Origin: Madurella fahalii
Lineage: Eukaryota; Ascomycota; Sordariomycetes; Sordariales
DNA: 64,000 nt
NCBI GenBank assembly: GCA_029876055.1
Contig: CM056875.1
Coordinates: 6,411,001-6,475,000, forward strand
Direction of reading: 5' to 3'
Notes under the pieces: model-generated
Told to the model about the DNA's origin: nothing
Databases searched by the model: none
What the model saw: the letters and a program-made list of their open reading frames with translations, nothing else
Shown: positions 22,443 through 33,499 of the stretch, in pieces
How positions within the stretch are numbered: the stretch's first letter is position 1
Layout: each line of letters opens with the position of its first letter
Made by a program: the position numbers and the translations under genes

Positions 22443-24478
22443 ATGCTTCTGCTTCTCTCCGACACGACAGGTCTTGGGGTAATCCTCCTTGCCGGCTTTG
22501 CCGTTGCCCTCTTTGTAGCGGTTTCATTCCTCCCCAGGGTTCATACGAACATCTCGCCGTGTTTCTGGTCCACGCTTTCGGCGCCGGTTGTACTAGCTAA
22601 GAGGCGCGCACGAGCTTGGATGTTCTTGATCAGAGGCCCCAAGGTCATCAAAGATGCCTTCGCCAAGGTTAGTGATCGTTTATTCTATCTAGCTGTGACC
22701 GTGATATCTCCTACCAAGAAAATACTCATTTCTCATTACAGGCTAACGGATCGCCGTTCTTCGTCGACGTCCCTGGAAATCGTTATCTAATTACCTCGTC
22801 CTAGAAGCACATCAAGGAAATCGACGCCGCACCGGATTCCGTTTTGTCCCTACAGGGGGCGGCGAAGGAAATGCTCCAGCCCAAGTACACCATGTCGAAC
22901 TTCGACTGGCTCGAGAAGAGAGGGGCCAATGGCACGCCCTTGATTAGAACACTCCGTACCCTTCTCACCAACCACCTTCCCGACATCCTGCCAGAGATTC
23001 GGCGTTCCATGTCAGGACTTATTGACCGGCTTTATGACTCACATCCAGTCGCAAATGGAATTAAAGTGCCACCTCTCTATCCGATGGTAGTCCAAGGAGT
23101 TGCAAGTTCGAATGCCCAAGCGTTTTTTGGTCATGATCTAGCTAAGAACGAGCAGTTCATGACAGCAGCTCTCAACTTTATCGAGCATACTTTGCTCATC
23201 GCCGAGATCTTACGCTTGCTCCCGGAGATTCTTTCCGGGTGAGTTCAATGGCAGCGAAAAATCTGGACGGCCTCTTGATGGTTCGTACTTCATGAAGCTA
23301 ACCTGTAGTGCCAACAGGTAGTCTGATCGGCAAGTTCCTCTCAGCCAAGCTCAACTCAAGCCACATAATCTTCAACACTCTGCAGCCAATTGCTGCCGAA
23401 TGTCTGGACGAGCGAGACATGGCAAAGTTGGGGCACAAGGTTCCAGAGCATGTAAGCCTTCATCTGTCCGCCTTCCGCCCCTGGGTATGCAATGCTCTGA
23501 TACCAGTGTAGAAAGACTGCATTCAACTGGTCATGGAAACTCGCCGAGATCGAAGCCATGGTCTGCAGAACGTATTGTTCAGGAGCTCATCGCCTTGTGG
23601 TTCGGGTCGGTCCATATCACATCGACGGCAAGTATCTCGTATAGCAATCACCGTTCAAGCAGCTCCTAACCTCGAGAGCTCTTTAGACGGTTTGCTTTGC
23701 CATTCACGATCTCTGCCTCCATCCGGAGTACGTTGAGCCGCTCAGAAAGGAGATTGAGTTAACGGGGTGGGAAGCTTTCGACAAGTCTGGCGGCAAATGC
23801 TTTCCTCTTCTCGACGCTTCATGAAGGAGTCGGCTAGATTAACCCCGGCGGAATCAGTCAGCACCCGCCGCAAGGCTTTGCAACCTTTCCAACTGTCAAG
23901 GGGGTTCAAAGTCAACGCAGTGGAGTGGGTATGCACAGCTGCTCAAGGGCTTACGCAAGATGCAGCTTACTGCGCCAAACCGGATGAGTTTCATGGTTTC
24001 CGATTTGCTCAGCCTAGTGTGGTCGAAAATATGGCTGGCGCCGCGTCGTCGACCTCGTTCCAGGCTCCGGAACGGCGGAAGTCGTCAGGGTTCACTGACA
24101 TAGCGGACTGGCAGCTCTGGGGAACAGGGAAATGCGCACGGTAAGCTGCCTTACTCAGCCTATCGGCTGGATCTAGTCGTATCGAGCAACGAACTGACAC
24201 AGAAATGGCACAGTCCTGGGCGGTACTACGCATCGGCGATCATGAAGACCATGATAGGCCAGTTCATCACAAAATACAACATGCAGCTGACACATCCAAA
24301 CGCGCGCCGACACTTTGCTTGGCGGACTTTTATCATTCATTTTCCTAGCACAACCGTGATGCTCCGCCCCCGGGAATCGTGTACTAGACGAAGCTACAAG
24401 AGCGAATGCGAGGATAGAGCGGATTCGAACCGTAGTGGGCACAAGGTCTTCAATGTCGGATATCAAGAAGAAGAATAA
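22443..24478 (+). pseudogene. Cytochrome P450 monooxygenase, pseudogene
   Basis: Exon 1 (ATG 22443) codes an N-terminal membrane anchor. Further exons hold P450 landmarks: IQLVMET...SKPWSAERIVQELIALWF (I-helix region), HITST-TVCFAIHDLCLHPE, the ExxR motif in FMKESARLTP, EFHGFRFAQP, and the heme loop read across an intron as WGTGKCA-R-PGRYYAS. Lesions: an in-frame TAG at 22802-22804 in ITSS-KHIKEID; frame breaks near 23538 (METx-SPRSK) and 23818 (LLDx-FMKES); a GC-AG intron start near 23627 (GCAAGT); and the residue before PGR, which should be the heme-ligating Cys, is Arg (codon CG|T split by the intron). Both the nonsense codon and the lost Cys abolish function. The layout resembles fungal secondary-metabolism P450s. 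Confidence 0.82.
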
Positions 24479-24557
24479 CCCTTTCGTCCGTTACGGTCTC
24501 GGTCTCGCTTGTGCTTACAATCCGTAAGTAATGCAGGGTATGGCGTTGTAAAGAGCC

Positions 24558-24574
24558 TTTTTTTTTTTTTTTTT
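24558..24574. repeat. Poly-T run
   Basis: Seventeen T just downstream of the P450 pseudogene. Length is uncertain because homopolymers elsewhere in this window look unreliable. Confidence 0.8.
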
Positions 24575-25213
24575 CGGTTGGGGGGAGGGGGAATGGTAGG
24601 GAGTGAATTTGCTTTGGGAGCGAGGGGTGCGTCTGGCTAGAGGTGGTGGTTTGTCGATGGTTTGACGGTGAATTTCATCTGTCTCGCCTTACAGGGCCGT
24701 TGGCTCAACGCCTTCCTTGACGTCCAGTTCACTGGAGACTGAGAGGCTGGTTGTGGCGAGCACCGCAGGGCAAGCGAAGAGGATAACCAGAATTGCCCTG
24801 GTAGGTATATTGAACATATGTTGGAATGGAGGCTTGGAGGGAGTTGAATGGGGGACTGGTGGAGACTCAGGCACTGGGTTGATAGCCGCTCATGGATGCT
24901 CCCGTAAAGCGAGCACTATCTATTGCTATTTGCGGTGTTCCAATTTGTCCTCTTCCTTGCAACAAAGATGGCCGGGACACGCAATGGCAGAAAATAAAAC
25001 ACATCCTTGTGAAAGAGGGGACACCCGTAGTCTAGTCTTTGAACGCCAATAGTACTATGGCACAGGGATTGAGCCAGTACGCCCAGCTCATCAGAGCAAG
25101 CGCTCCCGTTTTAAGCATGAGTACGAACGAATCTTCGGTTTCCGACTCAGCGTACCCAAGCAGGAAAGGGCAAGACCTTTCTAAGGAATGTCTGTTCCCT
25201 CATTTCCCTGAAT

Positions 25214-26343
25214 TTACTCAACCGGCTTAGGCTGGCCAAGGATAACGTCAATGACCTTATGGTCGTCGTAAGCCGCAACGGTGCGCTCGCACAAGACGGC
25301 AACGCGCTCTTTGGTCTGCAGGCCATCGGGAACAATGAGCCAGATGACATTGGTCATGAATGACCGCCGGTATTCGATCATGACCTCGGGATCGTTGTGG
25401 CGGTCGAACTTGGGCCCGCCGAGCCGGTGCAACGTGTCGAGGTAGTGGTCCAGGATCTCCATCTCGTGGGCGCGGCGATCATCGACGCTCAGCATGGCCG
25501 TCATGTGGTAGACGATGTCATGGAAGCACGATCCGAAATGGAAGGCCGACCAGTCCAGGAACCCGATGCGCCCATCGGCCGTGAAGTAGACGTTGCCGAT
25601 GTGTGTGTCGCCGTGCAGCAGTGTGCGGAACCGGGGATTACGCTCCGCATAGTAGCGGTCTAGCGCCTCGTTACATCGGTTCCCGTCCATCAGGTAGTCG
25701 GGCAGCTGGGGTCGACCAGGTAGCCGCACGATCTCGTTCCAGGACGCACACATGAATTTCATAGCGGGGTCGTAGTTGTTCCATATCCCTGTTGCCGTGT
25801 TAGATGTTGATCAAGAACCTGCCACGGGAAAGGGGCTTTGTTACAGGGATGGTCCTCCTGACTTTGGCCCCAGTACTGCGCATGCAAACTAGCTAGCTGC
25901 TCGACACCCATCATGACCTTCTCCAACGGATACGAGGCCACCTCGGGAGCAAAGGTGCAGCCCAACTTGGTCAGATCGTCCATGATAACGATGCCCTGGG
26001 TGTTACCCGTGCCGCTCCACCAGCCCCTGGGGAAGATCATGTTCTTCAAGCCGGGCGCGATTTTCGAGAAAAACTCAGCCTCGCGCTGCGCCAGGCTGAC
26101 GGTCCACGGTTGCGCCTTGATCATCTCTGGATTGAAAACGCCTTTGACGCAGACATGCGAGGGCCTATCAGCGTTGCTTTCATGCTCGTACGTGATAGTA
26201 TAAAACAACTTGCTGCCAGTGCCCCAAATAGCTCGTGTATTTTCGATTGATTTGATTTTGTGGCCCAGCTTAGCCCCTAGCCACTCAGGCGTCAGATCTG
26301 AAACGACAGCCGGAAGCTGCTCGCCTGTTACTGTTCCAGACAT
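25214..26343 (-). CDS. APH/CHK-type phosphotransferase (small-molecule kinase-like)
   Basis: Two exons, 26343-25845 and 25788-25214, with a 56-nt intron (GTAACA...TCTAACACGGCAACAG). The join reads EDHP-W-IWNNYDPAMKF. The N-lobe includes HVCVKGVFNPEM (the likely ATP-binding Lys) and GIVIMDDL. The C-lobe carries the catalytic loop LLHGDTHIGNVYF (Brenner-type HGDxHxxN) and the metal-binding IGFLDWSAF. About 357 residues, a normal length for the aminoglycoside phosphotransferase/CHK (EcKinase-like) superfamily. The substrate cannot be told from sequence: ecdysteroid-, choline- and aminoglycoside-type kinases all share the fold. No signal peptide is seen, so it is probably cytosolic. It looks intact. 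Confidence 0.85.
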
Positions 26344-27469
26344 TATTTTCTCGTGTTTGGTACTTTTAGCAGATGATATTCGAAGGAGCCGGAACGAAGA
26401 AGATGGCGATATCCCAATAAAACGCAAACCCGGGGGGAGAAAGCGGGGCTCTTCGTAACCGCATCCATTATGAGCAAAAGTGCCGAATTAATTAGATTGA
26501 TGGAGCTGCCACCCCGGCAGCGGGGCGGTCTTTGAGACCACATTTCGGCAAGCGGTCAGCACACTAACCCTGTATGTTTGTGCCTTTGATACTTCGACTT
26601 GCAATTGTGGGCGTATGCTGCGGCCAAGGGCCATGGATGTAAAAAGCCCTAAGAATAGTCCAAGAAGAGAAAAGAAGTCCCTCCTCTCTCTTGCCTTAAG
26701 CACTCGCCATCAAGTTCGACTGACACGAAAATTGTGGTGGGGTATCAATGTAACAGAGGCTGAGGGGTGAGGTTGTACTACGCGGACCAGCCGCCACACA
26801 GAAGAGCGGTGAAGTCGGTATTCCGAAAAGATAATTTAGATTGGTCTAGAGATATCGGGAGATTAACGCAAAAGGTAGAGGCAAGAAGCTAAGAGCATAA
26901 GTAATCCTAACATGCAGGAGCTATCTGTTACGTGGTGGGAGCCCAGATGGGCCAGACGGCCAGGATCCCAGGGGTCATGTGATCCCAGGGTTCTGGAACC
27001 TTCCCTGGGCACTGGCCCATTCCTGTCATATATTACTGGGCTCCCGCGCTCTTCGACAGTGAAGAGAGAGAACAACGAATTTTGATCTTTTTTGACTTTC
27101 CCACGCGACACTATCTCTACTAGTAGTATAGTAGAGACGTAGTACTTAACTGAGCCTGTAGCAGCTTATTTTGAGAGGATAAGCACATAGCTGAAGCTAA
27201 GGAAGACCGGTGAGTACGAAGGGTTCCTTAGAGTTTGCTGCAAAATACATATTTACGTTATCAATTTTTTTTTTAAAAAAAGAAAAACTAGCTTCTTGCT
27301 TTATAAGAAGCTAATCAACCAGGCTAACACAAGACTTCTAGAATTATTAGAGCAGGATAAGACCAAGAAAATGTATATACTCTCTAAGCCCTCCTAATTA
27401 TTACATTGTAACAGAAAAATATTAATAGAGCAGTTAAAAGTGAAGGTAAAGGAAGTATTCTACTATCAA
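26344..27469. other. Intergenic region, AT-rich towards the right
   Basis: No gene is evident. From about 27120 the sequence becomes clearly AT-rich, with runs of T and A near 27263-27290 and many stop codons. It adjoins the decayed end of the ankyrin array and may be RIP-affected DNA. Confidence 0.5.
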
Positions 27470-27530
27470 ATGATTTCAATACCTATATAAATGCCTTGTA
27501 CATCTACCTAACAGCCTACTACAGTAGCAT
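27470..27530 (-). pseudogene. Decayed ankyrin unit beyond the receptor stop codon
   Basis: Immediately after the stop of the receptor gene, the minus strand still aligns to the ankyrin unit LLWAARSGYKAVVQLL, with GCT, AGG, AAG, GCA codons kept. Changes include TGG to TAG, GCT to GTT, GTA to ATA and CAG to TAG. These are C-to-T or G-to-A transitions typical of repeat-induced point mutation. The array was therefore longer once. Confidence 0.55.
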
Positions 27531-30500
27531 CTACTTTTTACTATCCCTTTCCTCAGTATCAGCCCTATTCTCGAGTAGCAGCTGTACAACTGCTTTATAC
27601 CCGGACCCAGCAGCCCACAATAGCGGCGTCTGGCCATTATTATCCCTCCCCTCAATATCAGCCCCATTCTCGAGAAGCAGCTGTACAACTGCCTTATACC
27701 CGGACCTAGCAGCCCACAACAGCGGCGTCTGGCCATTATTATCCCTCCCCTCAATATCAGCACCATTCTCGAGCAGCAGCTGTACAACTGCCTCATATCC
27801 GAACCTAGCAGCCCACAACAGCGGCGTCTGGCCATGACTATTCCTCGCCTCAATATCAGCGCCATTCTCGAGCAGCAGCTGTACAACTGCCTTATGTCCG
27901 AACCTAACAGCCCACAACAGCGGCGTCTTGCCATAGCTATCCCTCACCTCAATATCAGCGCCATTCTCGAGCAGCAGCTTTATAATTGCCTCATTTCCGA
28001 ACTCAGTAGCCCACGACAGCAGCGTATGGTCATAACCACCCCTCGCCTCAATATCAGCACCATTCTCGAGCAGCAGCTGTACAACTGCCCTATACCCGCT
28101 CGTAACAGCATACCATAGTGGTGTCTGACCAGACATCTGTGGACAATTTCTTGCCCACCCTAAATAGGCTTTCGAGTCTGGGTCGCAAATTTTCAAGACG
28201 AGGGCCACTGTGCTAACATCATCGTTGCTGATGCGAGCTTCACAGAAATGAGTGGCCCAGTGTCTTGCTGCATAGTCTAGGAAGGCGTGGGTACCGGCGC
28301 AACAGCTAGCTTCTCCGTTTGTATCTAAATGACTAACGCAGGAGTTGAGCAAGGTAAGATAGATCAAGCAGAGCTTCGCGAGAGCAGTGTGTGCGTCGTG
28401 GATAGTAATGGACTGATACCAACGTAGCTCTCGTGGAATGGTTGCAGGCGACGGTAATTCTGCACAGAGAAACTCTCGGGCAGTTTGGTGAAGGAAATAA
28501 ATCTTGCCATGATGGACGGAGACGAACAATCCACACCATGACCTGAGCGTCGATTTAAAGTCCTCTTCTTCTTCCAAGTCAAGATCGTAAATAGACTGTG
28601 ATTTCTCGTCCATATTCACAGCGATGTTCATTTCCGAGAGCGTGAGCGGCCGACTCGCTGCTAAGATAATACTCAAGGCCTTGCGGACTATCGGGTCTTT
28701 CTTCGACTTGCTAAGAATCTGCTCATACGCTTCGTTGACATTCTTCGGCAATTTGGCAATGGCGAACTCCACCCCCTTCGGCGTCTTCCGGAAGTCTCCC
28801 TCCCTTAGGTAGTCGAATACAAGGTATACCCAGAGGTACGTGCGATGTTGGACTTTGAGCAGTTGTTTTGCCAAATGATCCTTAAGATCTTTCGAAAGCT
28901 TGATGCATGTCGATAGTTGTTCAACTCGATGTTTGATGACGTGGTTTACCTCCTGGCTGATTGTCTCCGACTCGTCCTCTCCAGGTATATGAATATAGGG
29001 AAAGAATTGAGCAAGCTCTCGGAACCCCGATACGATATGACCGTACGGGCGGCTGGTCAACAGACACTTCATTTTGTTATGGCCCTGCCTCTCTGTGTCG
29101 AATAGGTGTTTCAACATCTGTACCAAGACCGGGATATCCGATTCGGCGCATTCGTCTAGGCCATCCAGAACTATAATTAGAGATCCCGTCTGCGGATCCC
29201 GTCCAGCGTTTTCCAAGATATCCCAGAGCGATATCGTCGACTTGGTCAGACATTCTCCGTTCTTGGAATATGCTGGTATAGCATGTCGAATTAGAGAAGG
29301 CTGCTGGGAGAAGAGCTGGTGCAGCAATGCGCAAAGCGCTTGACTGATGGTGTTTTGATCCTGGTCTTTGAAAAAGAAGTAGCAGATGGTTGCCGATCGC
29401 GGTAGTACTTCGTCAATCAAGTATTTGGCCAAGACCGATTTTCCACACCCAGGGTCTGCCGAGACCAGTAGTGGCCCTGAATCTTGTTCCAGCCATCTCT
29501 TGAAGTGTTCGTGACGTAGGAACCACTGGCATGTGCCCTTCACTCGTCTCTCGATGCGGTCCTTGTACCACTCGTATGTGGCATCCTTGCTGCCGTTGTT
29601 GAGACGGAATAGTCGAAGACACTGGTTTTGCTTGTCGGATAGCTTTTTCTTGACTTCCTCTTTCTGGATCTCAAGTTGCTCCTGCAGAAGGGCCCGCTGC
29701 TCCTCCGCAATCTCCTCGAGGCCTGTTGTAGTCACATAGATTAATAAGTACTCATTAATAAGATGGCTCTTAGACTTCTTTGACTAACCAGACAAAATAT
29801 CGCCGATCCTCTTCTCAGCCTCGATCCTGCTGGGAGGAATTCGACAGAGAATGTCCTTCGCATATGCAGCTGCTGCCATTGCTGCATACCCCTGCCATTC
29901 CTTGTTCTTGTGGGAGTCTGAGTAATCACAAATACCGCGAATCACCAGACAGGGAAACTGGTTCATCAGGCCTGCCGCTTCCATTTCGAAACACAGAACG
30001 TCCATCTCCGATGCAAGCTGGTCCCTGACCAAAGCATTCTTCATCAGCTGGTTCGCTGAAGCGATTAGGCCGTAGTGAATTGCTGGGATATCGTCTTCAT
30101 CGGTCCGTTCGGGCCGCTTAACGAGCTTCGATGGATCGTCACCACAGACCGTTGTACAGTCTGATTTATCGTCTGCTGGATGGGCGGTCTCACTCTGATA
30201 GAGTCTGTCTCTGCTTGGATCCGGTCGCTTGTATTTCTCCCAAAGTCTCGGCTTCTTCTCGATGGCCTTATTAATGGCATCTTCGAGGTGATGGCCCTCG
30301 ATCTCATGCTCTGCCGTGATGTCCCTCACTGCGCCGCGCAGTAGCGAGGGAGGTTGGTTCAAGAACCCGGTAATTTGGAATTTCTGGCCTTGGACCGTCT
30401 TGCCAAAGTCATACTGGAGAACGGCACCGTTCCCATCGCGAGGAGCGCTGACCACGATATCACCCAGACGGATATCGTGCTTTTGACTTGGTGCCCCGCC

Positions 30501-30884
30501 GCCAATGCCGACCATCAGACCGATCCTGATGTTGGGAAAGCTGTGAAGCATATCTCTCGCGACGTTTGCTGCTGCAGCTATACCGTACTCCCCGTCGGGT
30601 AAGGCAGCTATGACGACTTTGTGTCTGCCAATTCTTCCCAGTGTGTACACGTTATTGTCATTGCAGGACACATATTGCGGTCGGTGGTGTTTTTCGTCGA
30701 GAAAAGCTTGTGCGGCAACGTATTCGGCTGTAATGGCGCAGATCCACCCAACAGTGTACTCATCATTCGCCAGGAGCTCAAGTGTGCCAGTCGCTGACGT
30801 CCGCGTGTCGGAGGCTGTATTCCTGCGTTTATTGCCGGCGGCAATGCCTTGATCGTCTTCAGAACTCTGGGCCCGCTTGCTCAT
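27531..30884 (-). CDS. NOD-like receptor: PNP_UDP - NACHT - ankyrin repeats
   Basis: Two exons, 30884-29789 and 29722-27531, with a 66-nt intron (GTTAGT...CTACAACAG) joining GDILS-G to LEEIAEEQ. The product has about 1095 residues. Residues about 40-360 form a nucleoside-phosphorylase-like (PNP_UDP) domain (VGWICAITAEYVAAQAFLDE, LMVGIGGGAP, CFEMEAAGLMNQFPCLVIRG). A coiled coil follows, then a NACHT NTPase at about 440-620, with P-loop SADPGCGKSVLAKYL, Walker B LIIVLDGLDECAE and LLTSRPYGH. The C-terminus has six 33-residue ankyrin units. This architecture is a classic fungal NLR, thought to act in non-self recognition and cell death; the PNP_UDP effector is presumed to act on nucleosides or nucleotides. 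The last ankyrin units are nearly identical, as in arrays under concerted evolution. Confidence 0.92.
27534..28130 (-). repeat. Ankyrin-coding tandem repeat, 99-bp units
   Basis: Six consecutive 99-bp units code GQTPLLWAARxGYxAVVQLLLENGADIExR-type repeats. The units closest to the stop (27.53-27.84 kb) are almost identical at the nucleotide level; those further 5' in the gene are more diverged. This favours unequal crossing-over and repeat-number change. Confidence 0.9.
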
Positions 30885-33499
30885 TGTCTAAGGGGTAGGC
30901 TCCGGTACGGCGAACTCGGAATCGGCGGGTTTTGCTCAGTTGGTCACGCTCGGTGGCCAGGTTCTTCTGAGGTTCGACTGCAGTAACTAAGTATCTGAAA
31001 GCAGAGTCAGATGCTCAGCACCGATCTTGGGGCAAGAGAGGTGGATTCTAGGTAAGGAATTCGTCCAAAGCGAAGGGAGAGAAAAATGAGGCGGATGTTC
31101 CCACGGCGGTTCAGCCCTGCATTGCGGGGTCGGGCTGACGGGCAGATTTACAGCCACGACGCGTCGACGGTAAATGCCGTCTTGATTCGATCTTCAAACC
31201 ACCGATCAAAAGGACAGACACGAACGTTACAGCAGAAACCGTGTTATGATAATCGCCACGCACGCATGCAACTCGTCAGAGGTTGTGGGAAGTGCACTTG
31301 TTGAATTGAAAACTGAAGAACTAGTGAAATGGTGCAGAAACACACATCTCTCGGAAACACGGCACCTCTGAATCTTGGGAAATGACAGTTGAGGTTTTTA
31401 TGTGTCTTGTGTTGATTGTGTTGATTGTCCCTGTTGTCTTCCTCTCGTCTGTCCCGTCTATCTTTGCTGGAGAGTTTGCTCCTTTTATAGACGAGATACG
31501 CGTACAGGATGACGTCCGTACAGTGGCGCAGTTAGCTGCCAGCCTGCTTTAGCTGACTAGAATACATGGGTTTGACTCCTGTACTAGATCCTGTGATCCT
31601 GATCCTTGGACTAGCGCCTGACCCTTTTGACAACATCTACACCCACATACCCACCAAAACAAGGGGGAGGGCAAAGACGGCCAATGCCAGACAGACAAGA
31701 GAGACAAGGCAGGCCAGGCGACACCTCCACAAATTGGGTCCCTGCAGCCTAAACACGATCAAAACAACATGTGCAGATAGAGCTCCCTCTGGTCAGAGGG
31801 AGATCACTTTGCACGCAAAGAAAGCTCGTCAATGAGCCTGCAACAAGTGTGAAAAGAGTGCTGAATTGATTGTCCTGTCTAAGGAGCAATGGCCAGGACG
31901 GCCCTACTTATGGTGCGAAAGAAAATGGGCCCACGGCAAGTTCCAGCCCCCGGGGCACCATCCTAGCAACTGCGTCCCTCTGATCAGAGGGACCCTGCCC
32001 TCTGGGGACTGTTTTCCCCAAATCACTAGTTGTCTACCGCTGTAGGAACGAAACAGAAGGCTTTTTGAATACAAATGAGAGTGGCTGAGAGAGATCACGT
32101 GATGATATTCCGAAGAGTGAGTGCGCTAGCTAAGGTACCGATCCCGCCTCTTAAGGTTCTTGTTTGGGGGATATCTTAGGGAGAACGGGAGGACGGAAAT
32201 GGGCCCCCCTGTTCCAGTCCCTTATTTTGAATGACCAGATATCCATTTGATCCTTCCGTGTGTCTTGAGGACATGGTTGCTTTCCTCCCCAAAGGGTTCG
32301 ACGATGACCTGACTCGTTCGGTCGAGTGTTCAAAGAAATCTTCCGAAATGTTACACGCAAGCGCGACCCCAACCACCGAAACACATATATGCATGAGATG
32401 TCTTTCCTCTGTTCGTTCCAACTGTGGTTTATAGATAAGACGGGAATAAACAGAAGCATCGCGACCAGAAGAGTTAGGCTCCAGGAGCAATGCGGTCCGA
32501 TCAAGGTTAAGCGATTTTATCATGGTCAGAGGTTCCAGATCCTCACAACACGAACCAACCAACTCGTGGGACTCGTGAAATTCGCGACATTATAGAGCTA
32601 GTGTTGCGGCTCACCACCTCTGGACTAAGCGTTTGCGGAGCTGTCCGAACGTACTACTTGAACGATATAGAGCGAAGCTAGATGTATGCGAGTTATCATG
32701 TCTGTTCTTCGGGATAGATGAATCACGGAGGACACATACTTGTCAGAAACACGAGGGTGCCTCCTGGATCTGTGTAGTAATGTCACGAAAAGGCGTAGAT
32801 TGAAGAGGGGTGTTGTGGCTCGTAACACTATGATAAGCGTAGGGTGAGCCGAGGGTGAAGCGAACCCGGTCTTAGCAACCATCTAGGATGAGTCGAGTGG
32901 TTTTTTGGAGACTGACTACCTCAATAGTTAACCCTGACACTTCTTTTAGCCAAGTCCATATTAGTCGTACTGCCCGAGCATTAAGTAGGGCGCAAAGAGC
33001 AGCATCCTGAGCCGAGTGAGCGATTTGTTTTACCCGACTACACTAGTAGCTGCTGTGATTTACTGGAAGGGTGGTATATAGGTAAATGCAAAGTTATGAG
33101 CAGAGAGACACCCTATGTTTCGGAACCTAGTTTAGGGTGCCGAGTTACCGCTACGTAGGTAAGGTAAGGTAACTAGCATTTTCTTTACTACTAATGCAGG
33201 CGACGACCATTCATAGACCGATTGAAGCTGATACTCGTACTTAGAGCGTAACTCCAGTGTACACGGGTCATATGGTCCATTTTATACCAATTAGTCTTCT
33301 ACAGAGACTATGTAGATTTACAGAAGGAGACCAGGTAACTTCGTTATCGGAAAAGTGCATCGGGAAGGGTAACAATTTCGAACTAGAAGAGGGGCACGGA
33401 CGCAACATCTTCCTTATAAGGATCCTTTGCTCATCTCTCGAGATCATGATCAGCTTCTTCTCCCAGTTTCATCCTTCAGCCCCCTTCCACCGCATCACA
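30885..33499. other. Long intergenic region with a dispersed-repeat copy
   Basis: 2.6 kb upstream of the receptor gene. A CT-rich stretch at about 31435-31480 could be promoter or 5' UTR. A repeat copy (31630-31960) also occurs near 60.6 kb. A motif-free 128-codon open frame on the minus strand (32176-32562) is the longest but I do not recognise it. GGTAAGGTAAGGTAA lies near 33160. Confidence 0.5.
31630..31960 (+). repeat. Dispersed repeat, copy A
   Basis: Shares ordered blocks with 60540-60780: ACATCTACACC...CATACCCA, then GAGCT..CTCTG.(T/C)CAGAG, TTGCACGCAA.(G)AAAGCTC, GCAACAAGT.T, TTG..TGTCCTG and AAAATGG.CCC. It is diverged, non-coding, and could be a solo-LTR or MITE relic. Confidence 0.5.

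Noticed and set aside
24398..24430. Reverse-strand GGTTCGAATCCGC, another T-arm look-alike
   Set aside because: It is within the last P450 exon and no D-arm or acceptor stem can be drawn.
24689..24874. Minus-strand small secreted-protein candidate with a hydrophobic N-terminus
   Set aside because: It overlaps the opposite-strand candidate, has no cysteines and no downstream exon that splices convincingly.
24453..25052. Two-exon small gene (start MSDIKKKNNPFVRYGLGLAC, GTAAGT...CTTACAG intron)
   Set aside because: The splice sites are good, but the second exon has no recognisable or clearly protein-like sequence and the first overlaps the P450 end; it needs transcript support.
32176..32562. 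128-codon minus-strand open frame in the long spacer
   Set aside because: No motif, no supporting splice structure and it lies beside repeats; not enough to call a gene.
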